Shown here piece by piece: positions 1 through 4,609 of a stretch of DNA of 9,247 nucleotides. The position numbers and the translations under genes were made by a program. Each line of letters opens with the position of its first letter. Position 1 is the first letter of the stretch. The notes under the pieces were generated by a model. It searched no databases. It was not told the DNA's origin and was given only the letters and a program-made list of their open reading frames with translations. Source of the stretch: an uncultured Collinsella sp. (lineage in GTDB: Bacteria > Actinomycetota > Coriobacteriia > Coriobacteriales > Coriobacteriaceae); the NCBI GenBank assembly GCA_902494135.1, contig CABUSE010000047.1, positions 1 to 9,247 of the forward strand, written 5' to 3'.

Positions 1-608
1 AGGACAAGCAGGCCAAGCGAGCCAAACAGCGCAGCCTCGAGCGCATAAGAGCCGTAATAAGAATACGAGCCCGCGGCGCCAATTACCACGCCCTCCACCA
101 GCGAAAGCACTACACCGATAATGGGAATGGCAGCGATAACCTCGAGCACGACCGAAATAACGCTCGAAAAGATTCCGAGACCAAACGACGTGGAACGCAT
201 CAACGGACGACCCATGCCGTCATCGATCTTAAGCGACAGGTCGCGACCCCACTCGATGCCAAAGCCCGAACCGCACACGCTCGCCACGTAGGCAGCCAAA
301 AAGCCGATGGCAGCCGCAATACCGCCGATAACGGGGATGAACAGCACGAGTACCGACACGACACAGATAAGCGCCGGCAAAAAGGCAATCTGGCACACGC
401 GCTGCAGCACGCCCGGAGTCTTGGTCATATCCTCAAACGCCTGAGCCGTGCAGCCCTTGGACGCGTTCGCGACAGGTTGAGGAACAAACTGCTGAGGCTG
501 AGGCTGACCCTGAGGGGCGGAAGCTGCAGCACCGGCATTGGGGGCACCACACACGCCGCAGAACTTGTCGTTATCGCCCATGGGGGCGCCACACTGCGAA
601 CAGAACAT
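1..608 (-). CDS. Zinc-ribbon multi-pass membrane protein (3' end cut by window)
   Basis: The reading frame opens with ATG at 608 and stays open to the window edge, giving 202 residues without a stop, so the C-terminus is missing. The N-terminus has two CxxC pairs (Cys3/Cys6 and Cys17/Cys20; motifs CSQC and CGVC), the pattern of a small zinc-ribbon as found at the start of many bacterial membrane proteins. A Pro/Gln/Ala-rich linker follows (about 24-50), then at least three hydrophobic segments (about 75-115, 142-172 and one beginning near 175) separated by a short loop with charged residues (118-138). An AAGGGATG Shine-Dalgarno-like stretch lies about 8 bases ahead of the ATG. The preceding gene ends at 759, leaving a 150-base gap, so it may have its own promoter. 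Function is not recognised; such proteins are usually annotated only as zinc-ribbon domain-containing. Sure of the gene and zinc ribbon, unsure of the role. Confidence 0.8.
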   Translation of the reverse strand, partial: MFCSQCGAPMGDNDKFCGVCGAPNAGAAASAPQGQPQPQQFVPQPVANASKGCTAQAFEDMTKTPGVLQRVCQIAFLPALICVVSVLVLFIPVIGGIAAAIGFLAAYVASVCGSGFGIEWGRDLSLKIDDGMGRPLMRSTSFGLGIFSSVISVVLEVIAAIPIIGVVLSLVEGVVIGAAGSYSYYGSYALEAALFGSLGLLV

Positions 609-758
609 CGAAATCATCCCTTCGTATCTAGAGCGAATCACCTGGATCGCAAACGATGTCATTGGCATCATTATCGCCCAATGTGGGGACAAATACTCTT
701 AGATGACGTATTTGCAACGCGCGAGGCGCTTTTCGATTGTTTGATGAGTGCGTCCGCG
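609..758. other. Intergenic gap between yitT-like gene and zinc-ribbon gene
   Basis: This 150-base spacer holds no convincing gene. On the minus strand there is a GATAAT hexamer (670-675), one base off the -10 consensus, but no good -35 at the right distance, so a promoter for the zinc-ribbon gene is only a possibility. A short GCGC-GAG-GCGC hairpin near 719-729, followed on the plus strand by four T, is too small to call a terminator. Confidence 0.4.
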
Positions 759-1781
759 TTAGTTCGTTCCGCGGAAACCCTTGCCGACGATCTCGGAGCT
801 GTCGACGATCGTGATAAAGGCACCCGGATCGACCTCGCGCGCATAACGGCGCAGCTGCACGGCCTCGCGACGGCTCAGCACGCTCATGATCACCGTCACG
901 CACTTGCCCGAGAAGGCACCGTAGCCGCGACTGATGGTCGCCGTGCGGTTGAGATGCTTGACGATAAACTCCTCGACCTTAAGGGGCTCGGAACAAATGA
1001 TCGTGCAGACCTTACGAAGATGAATGCTCTCGATGGCCTTGTCGACCACAAGCGTCTTGGCAAACAGGCCGAGCACGCAATACAGACCGATACGCGGACC
1101 ATACAAAAAGGCCGCGATGGTCACGATGCCGATATCGACCAGCAACAGCGCGCGACCAATCTCGAGTGTGGTACGGCGTTTGAGGATCATAGCGAGGATG
1201 TCCGTGCCGCCCGTCGAGGCGCCGATATCAAAGACGATGGCGCTGCCGAGCGCCGGCAGAATCACGGCAAAGCACAGGTCGAGCCACATATCGCCCGTCA
1301 TCGAGACACTGGTCGGGATAAAGAGCTCGAAAAGCGAAACATAGGCGGACAGCGCAAACGAGGCGAAGACACTCCACAGAATTGCCTTGCGCTCCAAAAA
1401 GATAAAGCCCAAAACGACGAGAACCGCGTTGATAATCCACATAAAGACGCCGACGGGCAGGGTCGGGAACAGCGTGGACAGAATAACCGACACGCCCGAG
1501 GTGCCGCCAAAAGCAAAGTGATTAGGGGTTTTAAACGCAACGATGGCAAAAGCCGTAAGAATCAGGCCCAGATTGAGCTCGGCGAAAAAGCGCGGGAAGC
1601 CTGGCTCCTGGCTACGCTTTTGGCCGGCACGCTCGCCGCGCTCGATATCGGTGCGATCAACCACGCGCTCCATCGGCACCACGGGAGGACGATGTACCTC
1701 CTCGGCAGCTCGCGATGCCGCCTCTGCCGCGGCAGCCTCAATCGCCCATGCCTGGCTTTCTGTTTCGTGCTCGTCAGCCAT
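759..1781 (-). CDS. YitT family membrane protein (DUF161 + C-terminal DUF2179)
   Basis: A 340-residue protein with the YitT layout: several membrane segments (about 68-84, 95-128, 131-157, 164-186, 208-240) followed by a soluble C-terminal DUF2179 domain (about 256-333). Family signatures visible are FGGTSGVSVI (91-100) and GASTGGTDILAMIL (187-200), the two Gly-rich stretches of the YitT fold. Substrate is unknown for the family. Unlike the common ~280-residue members it carries an N-terminal cytoplasmic extension of about 65 residues, Ala/Glu/Arg-rich and highly charged. The start is ATG at 1781, supported by a GAGGGG Shine-Dalgarno 8 bases upstream. It is separated from asp23 by 208 bases containing a terminator, so it is probably transcribed on its own. 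Family call is secure; the biological role is not known. Confidence 0.9.
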   Translation of the reverse strand: MADEHETESQAWAIEAAAAEAASRAAEEVHRPPVVPMERVVDRTDIERGERAGQKRSQEPGFPRFFAELNLGLILTAFAIVAFKTPNHFAFGGTSGVSVILSTLFPTLPVGVFMWIINAVLVVLGFIFLERKAILWSVFASFALSAYVSLFELFIPTSVSMTGDMWLDLCFAVILPALGSAIVFDIGASTGGTDILAMILKRRTTLEIGRALLLVDIGIVTIAAFLYGPRIGLYCVLGLFAKTLVVDKAIESIHLRKVCTIICSEPLKVEEFIVKHLNRTATISRGYGAFSGKCVTVIMSVLSRREAVQLRRYAREVDPGAFITIVDSSEIVGKGFRGTN

Positions 1782-1870
1782 TACGGCAACCCCTCGTTAA
1801 CAATTTGGAAACAATGTGCCCATTAGGGTAACGCGGAACGCGACGATTGCAACCCCTAGTTAGACGAGTG

Positions 1871-1894
1871 GTATGCCCACATCGGGGGGCATAC
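1871..1894 (-). other. 8-bp hairpin in the yitT-like leader
   Basis: Perfect 8-base arms GTATGCCC (1871-1878) and GGGCATAC (1887-1894) enclose an 8-base loop. No T-tract follows on either strand. It lies between the asp23 terminator and the yitT-like gene and could be a secondary terminator element, a leader structure or an operator; the sequence does not decide among them. Confidence 0.4.
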
Positions 1895-1898
1895 AAAT

Positions 1899-1936
1899 AA
1901 CGGCCGGCCACGCTTTTGCTTGCGCGGTCGGCCGTT
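1899..1936 (-). terminator. Rho-independent terminator after asp23
   Basis: Arms 1899-1913 and 1922-1936 form a 15-base GC-rich stem (outer eight pairs AACGGCCG / CGGCCGTT perfect, two imperfect positions inside, one of them a wobble) around an 8-base loop. On the minus strand the stem is followed by ATTTGTATG, a modest T-rich tail. It sits about 55 bases after the asp23 stop and closes the amaP-DUF2273-asp23 operon. The symmetric stem and TTTAAC on the plus side would allow weak activity in the other direction. Confidence 0.7.
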
Positions 1937-1991
1937 TAACGTTTTCGCAGATAAAACCTGCCAAAACAAACCTGTCCCTTTTTGGAAGGTT
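1937..1991 (-). repeat. 55-base palindromic intergenic repeat, copy A
   Basis: Read on the minus strand this copy matches the plus strand at 6814-6868 at 51 of 55 positions, counted by eye. It contains a hairpin with 12-base arms (1955-1966 and 1980-1991, one mismatch at 1986) around a loop with the core AAGGGACAGG. The outer end of the arm overlaps two bases of the asp23 TAA codon (1990-1992). No transposase lies nearby. The size, palindromy and extragenic position are those of a REP-like element. Confidence 0.75.
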
Positions 1992-2511
1992 ACTCGTGCT
2001 GGCTGGTGCGGTGCTCGTACTCCTCGGGGGTGATGACGTCCTCGATGCGCAGGTTGACGCCCGCCACCTCAAGGCCGGTCATCGCGGCAAGGCGCTCGGT
2101 GACACGCGCCTTGACATCGTCAAAGATCGCGGGCGCATAGGCGCCGTACTCGATAATGACGGAGATGTTGACGACCACGCGATTGTCATCGGTGACCTCG
2201 ACCGTCACGCCCTTGGTCAGATTCTCGGCACCAAACTGCTCCTGCACAAAATGCATGAGGTTACCCTTCATGCCCAGAACGTGCGGAACCTCGCGGGTGG
2301 CCATGGCAACGATCTTCTCGATCACGCCGTTGGAATAGGTCAGCGAGTCCTCGGACTCGTCCGTTTCCTCATCATCCTCGTCCGCATCATCGGCGGGCTC
2401 GGCCTCGACGAGCGCCTCGTCCTCGAGCGTTACGTCCTCGGCCTCGGCGGTGACGGTCTCGTCTGCCTCGAGCTCGGTATCGGCCACATCGACCTTCGTA
2501 TTAAAAGCCAT
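1990..2511 (-). CDS. Asp23/Gls24 family envelope stress response protein
   Basis: A 173-residue protein. Residues about 57-160 are a recognisable Asp23 domain, with SNGVIEKIVAMATREVPHV at its start, GVTVEVTDDNRVVVNISVII in the middle and GLEVAGVNLRIEDV near the end. In Staphylococcus aureus Asp23 is a membrane-associated protein tethered by AmaP and linked to cell-envelope homeostasis; the same partners are encoded just upstream here. Residues about 12-56 form a very acidic, Asp/Glu-rich, probably disordered N-terminal tail, longer than in the short firmicute proteins. The start is ATG at 2511 with an ideal AAGGAGG Shine-Dalgarno. It is the last gene of the operon, 44 bases after DUF2273, followed by a hairpin touching its TAA stop and then a terminator. 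Family assignment is secure; role in this organism is inferred from homology and context. Confidence 0.93.
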   Translation of the reverse strand: MAFNTKVDVADTELEADETVTAEAEDVTLEDEALVEAEPADDADEDDEETDESEDSLTYSNGVIEKIVAMATREVPHVLGMKGNLMHFVQEQFGAENLTKGVTVEVTDDNRVVVNISVIIEYGAYAPAIFDDVKARVTERLAAMTGLEVAGVNLRIEDVITPEEYEHRTSQHE

Positions 2512-2555
2512 GGTTCCTCCTTATGCCTGCCGCGGATGCGACAGTCGAATACATA

Positions 2556-2933
2556 TTAGCGGCCGCTAAACAGACGGCCGAAGAAGTTGACGATCCCGTT
2601 TTCGCCGTCGCGAATTTGGCCGATCACGGCGCCGATCAGCACGAAGAATGCAATGACGAGCGTGTCCCACAGGCCGAGCGTGAGCACCAACACGGCAAGG
2701 ATAAAGCCAGCGACGGCACCGAGCGCGGTGTTGGGATGACGCACAGCATAGCTCCAGATGGCAGCGCCCGTACCCTTGATGAGACCCATAGCCTCGTCAA
2801 AATCCGCGGCCGCCGCGTCTTGTAACTCAGTTGCCTCTGCTTTGGAATCAACAGGTTCGCTCGCCGGCGTGGCGCTCTGGTCAATCGTCAGGCGCGGCGT
2901 ACGAGCGGTCTTATCTTGATTGGTATCACTCAC
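2556..2933 (-). CDS. DUF2273 small membrane protein, Asp23-operon partner
   Basis: The 125-residue product ends in a DUF2273 domain (about 52-125): hydrophobic segments near 70-88 and 91-106 and the motif GQIRDGENG followed by FFGRLFSGR at the C-terminus. DUF2273 proteins are small integral membrane proteins that travel with asp23 and amaP; their precise job is unknown. Most are near 60 residues; this one has an additional hydrophilic N-terminal half with many Ala, Asp and Glu. The start chosen is GTG at 2933, preceded by GGAGG at 2940-2944 with a 6-base spacer. It overlaps the amaP stop (2926-2928) by 8 bases, a typical translational coupling. An upstream ATG at 3146 in the same frame would lie deep inside amaP and has an unlikely Arg/Ser-rich translation, so it is rejected. 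Confidence 0.88.
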   Translation of the reverse strand: MSDTNQDKTARTPRLTIDQSATPASEPVDSKAEATELQDAAAADFDEAMGLIKGTGAAIWSYAVRHPNTALGAVAGFILAVLVLTLGLWDTLVIAFFVLIGAVIGQIRDGENGIVNFFGRLFSGR

Positions 2934-3471
2934 CGGAAACCTCCACGGTCTGGACGGTAGTCTTGGACGGCAAAAAACGGACGCGCGTGGTCGTACCCGG
3001 CGTGCCGAGCATGGTGTCGCAAGCTTCCTCGATGCGCTGCTGCATCGCGGTAGCCAGAGATGCCACGTCCTTATCGTCAAGCGCGATAGCCTCGATCTTA
3101 AATCGGACGTGCGAATCGTCGGAACCTTGGACGCGGGCCTCGACATGCTCGATCATCACGCGGTCGTCGCGCTCTGCCGCAGTGCGAGCACACGAAGAAA
3201 GCGCCGCAAGGGTGACCTCGATATTGCGCTCCCCCGCCGGATGCACACAGGACGGCTCGCGACGAGCAAACATCAGGCGGAAGAAGCTTACCAGCACGCC
3301 AATCGCCACAACTCCGCCGCATGCCGTCACAACAATGCGCGGCATGGGGTCGCGCATCAGCAGCATAAAGCGATACGTATACGGCCCCCAAAACTGGCAG
3401 ACAAGCGTACCCAGCGCCACGATGGTGGCGGCAAGATACACGATCGCTAGGGCTCGTTTGAGTACGCGCAC
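2926..3471 (-). CDS. amaP: AmaP, alkaline shock response membrane anchor protein
   Basis: A 181-residue protein with two membrane segments near the N-terminus (about 7-27 and 45-68) and a soluble domain (about 80-176) related to Asp23. This is the architecture of AmaP, which anchors Asp23 to the membrane in Staphylococcus. The identity is supported by the next two genes, DUF2273 and asp23, in the order amaP - DUF2273 - asp23. The start is GTG at 3471, with AAGGGAG about 7 bases upstream; no better in-frame start exists between it and the putative promoter at 3522. The 3' end overlaps the DUF2273 start by 8 bases. Sequence similarity in AmaP is generally weak, so the call relies on topology plus context as much as on residues. 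Confidence 0.82.
   Translation of the reverse strand: MRVLKRALAIVYLAATIVALGTLVCQFWGPYTYRFMLLMRDPMPRIVVTACGGVVAIGVLVSFFRLMFARREPSCVHPAGERNIEVTLAALSSCARTAAERDDRVMIEHVEARVQGSDDSHVRFKIEAIALDDKDVASLATAMQQRIEEACDTMLGTPGTTTRVRFLPSKTTVQTVEVSGE
2940..2944 (-). promoter_or_regulatory. Ribosome binding site fixing the DUF2273 GTG start
   Basis: GGAGG on the minus strand, 6 bases before GTG at 2933, inside the end of amaP. It decides in favour of the short, overlapping start over the ATG 213 bases further upstream. Confidence 0.7.
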
Positions 3472-3514
3472 GCGGCGCTCCCTTCAAATCTCGGCTCTCG
3501 AAATGCAAAACGGT

Positions 3515-3526
3515 TCGCTTCATTAT
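3515..3526. repeat. 12-base direct repeat, copy 1 (amaP leader)
   Basis: TCGCTTCATTAT occurs here and again at 3593-3604, 78 bases apart, both in the yebC-amaP spacer. On the minus strand it reads ATAATGAAGCGA, so in this copy it comprises most of the TATAAT -10 box and the expected transcription start of amaP. Confidence 0.6.
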
Positions 3527-3568
3527 AAAAGAGCCGGGTCCGGTGCTCTACGCACGCGGATCCGGCTC
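3521..3568 (-). terminator. Rho-independent terminator after yebC
   Basis: Arms 3531-3542 and 3557-3568 (GAGCCGGATCCG on one minus-strand side) form a 12-pair GC-rich stem with one non-Watson-Crick position and a 14-base loop. On the minus strand the stem is followed directly by TTTTATAATG. This is a good intrinsic terminator for yebC, which ends 70 bases earlier. The T-tract overlaps the amaP -10 box. Confidence 0.78.
3522..3527 (-). promoter_or_regulatory. Putative -10 box of the amaP-DUF2273-asp23 operon
   Basis: A perfect TATAAT on the minus strand, about 50 bases ahead of the amaP GTG, formed by the T-tract of the yebC terminator. With a 17-base spacer the -35 would be TAGAGC (3545-3550), a poor match that lies in the terminator loop, so the promoter probably relies on an activator or an alternative sigma factor, or is weak. 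Confidence 0.5.
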
Positions 3569-3592
3569 ATCTATTCCACGAGGCTTGCATGC

Positions 3593-3604
3593 TCGCTTCA
3601 TTAT
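3593..3604. repeat. 12-base direct repeat, copy 2
   Basis: Second copy of TCGCTTCATTAT (see 3515-3526). On the minus strand it is preceded by C, giving CATAAT, so this copy could be an upstream secondary -10. A short 6-bp hairpin (3615-3620 / 3627-3632) lies between it and the yebC stop. Confidence 0.5.
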
Positions 3605-3637
3605 GCCCAGATATGCACGGCTTAACCCGTGCGGGCG

Positions 3638-4444
3638 CTACTCCTCCTCGAGGGCAGCGATGACCTCGTCGGTCATGTCCATGGTGCTGTAAACATCCTG
3701 GACGTCGTCGAGCTCTTCAAGACGGTCGATGAGGCGCTGAACCTTCTTGGCGTCGGCGCCGGAGACCTCGGTCGGGGTGGTCGGGACCATGGTGGTCTCG
3801 GAGCCCTTGACCTGGACGCCCTGCTCCTCGAGCGCCTTGGAGACAGCCATGACCTCGTTGGCAGTAGTCCAGACGATCCACTCCTCGCCGGCGTCCTCGT
3901 AGTCCTCGCCGCCGGCCTCGGCGATCGCCATCATAAACTCATCCTCGTCACCGGCAGCACCGTTGGCGATCATGGTCTCCTTCTTGGCATTCTCGTCCAG
4001 GATCTCCTTGGCGACGACGATCTGGCCCTTGCGCTCAAACTGGAAGGCGACGGAGCCGGAGGTGCCCAGGTTGCCACCAGCGTGGGAGAAGGCGGAACGG
4101 ACATCAGCAGCGGTACGGTTGCGGTTGTCGGTCAGGCAGTCGACGTAGACGGCGACACCGGCGGGACCGTAGCCCTCGTACACGATGTTCTCGTAGACGG
4201 CGGCGTCAGCACCCGAACCAAAAGCCTTGTCGATAGCGGACTTGATCTTGTCCTTAGGCATGGACTGAGCCTTGGCCTTGGCAACGGCAGCGGCGAGGCT
4301 GGCGTTGTTCTCGGGCAGCGGGTCACCGCCGAGACGGGCAGCAACGGTGATGTTGCGGCTGAGCTTGGAGAAGAGGGCGGAACGCTTGGCGTCCTGCGCG
4401 CCCTTACGATGCTTGGTTGTGGCCCACTTAGAGTGTCCGGACAT
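3638..4444 (-). CDS. yebC: YebC/PmpR/TACO1 family protein
   Basis: A 268-residue protein beginning with the family hallmark GHSKW and KHRKGAQDAKR (3-20), followed by NPxA-equivalent loop region, MPKDKI (62-67), YEGYGPAGVAV (89-99), DNRNRTAADVRSAF (106-119) and GSVAFQF (130-136). These proteins were long annotated as transcriptional regulators (PmpR); recent work on the bacterial and mitochondrial (TACO1) members supports a role in ribosome passage through proline-rich stretches. Typical members are about 240-250 residues. The extra length here is an acidic segment at about 150-185, and the C-terminus is also acidic. ATG at 4444 is preceded by AGGAG at about 6 bases. Its codons look strongly biased to a few G/C-ending choices, suggesting high expression. 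It is monocistronic: 165 bases from the upstream gene and closed by its own terminator. It is not next to ruvC as in many bacteria. Confidence 0.95.
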   Translation of the reverse strand: MSGHSKWATTKHRKGAQDAKRSALFSKLSRNITVAARLGGDPLPENNASLAAAVAKAKAQSMPKDKIKSAIDKAFGSGADAAVYENIVYEGYGPAGVAVYVDCLTDNRNRTAADVRSAFSHAGGNLGTSGSVAFQFERKGQIVVAKEILDENAKKETMIANGAAGDEDEFMMAIAEAGGEDYEDAGEEWIVWTTANEVMAVSKALEEQGVQVKGSETTMVPTTPTEVSGADAKKVQRLIDRLEELDDVQDVYSTMDMTDEVIAALEEE

Positions 4445-4512
4445 ACGTGTCTCCTATCGGTTTCGACCTAAAGCCCAGCGCAGATGCTCGGGCAATATAA
4501 ACAAACGTCGTT

Positions 4513-4541
4513 ATGATATACCTACTGGCCTGCGAGATAAA
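4513..4541 (-). promoter_or_regulatory. Possible yebC promoter
   Basis: On the minus strand TTTATC (4536-4541) and TATCAT (4513-4518) are separated by 17 bases, a 3/6 and 5/6 match to -35 and -10. A second -10-like TATATT lies at 4494-4499 but has no matching -35. The positions leave a leader of roughly 40-60 bases before the ATG at 4444. Confidence 0.3.
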
Positions 4542-4573
4542 CCCCAAAATGAAGGCGTCGTGATGATGTCCCC

Positions 4574-4609
4574 TTTGGTGCAAAGAAACCTGGCCCTCAA
4601 TGCACCAAA
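4574..4609 (-). repeat. Palindrome abutting the DUF6020-like stop codon
   Basis: Perfect 9-base arms TTTGGTGCA and TGCACCAAA (4574-4582 and 4601-4609) with an 18-base loop. The first arm on the minus strand starts immediately after the TAA stop at 4610-4612. The loop contains AGGGCCAGGTTT, one base different from the AGGGACAGGTTT core of the 55-base repeat, and GGGGACA follows the second arm. There is no T-tract, so it is not a standard terminator. I group it with the other GGGACA-type palindromes. Confidence 0.55.

Larger units (their letters stand above)
1782..1989. other. Intergenic region with three consecutive stem-loops
   Basis: The gap between asp23 and the yitT-like gene contains, in transcription order, the stop-codon palindrome (1955-1991), a GC-rich terminator (1899-1936), and a third 8-bp hairpin with arms 1871-1878 and 1887-1894 (GTATGCCC / GGGCATAC). 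The last is not followed by T residues and may belong to the leader of the yitT-like gene. No consensus promoter is evident between 1795 and 1870; a TTGCAA on the minus strand at 1847-1852 is a possible but unpaired -35. Confidence 0.5.

Noticed and set aside
477..1826. Long plus-strand open frame of 449 codons
   Set aside because: It lies antisense to the YitT-family gene and the zinc-ribbon gene, its translation is rich in His, Arg and Asp with no recognisable domain, and it has no ribosome binding site. It is a shadow of high-GC coding sequence.
1786..1857. AGGGGTTGC repeated at 1786-1794 and 1849-1857 (minus strand)
   Set aside because: Nine bases, one copy being the yitT-like ribosome binding site; too short to separate from chance.
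1871..1936. Riboswitch in the yitT-like leader
   Set aside because: The stem-loops are simple hairpins; no conserved multi-helix riboswitch core could be recognised, and one is better explained as the asp23 terminator.
2934..3146. Longer version of the DUF2273 gene starting at 3146
   Set aside because: The added 71 residues overlap amaP in another frame, are Ser/Arg-rich and unlike any family member, while GGAGG fits the GTG at 2933.
3629..4471. Plus-strand open frame of 280 codons
   Set aside because: It is antisense to yebC and its Gly/Leu/Val/Asp repetitive translation reflects the biased codons of yebC on the other strand.
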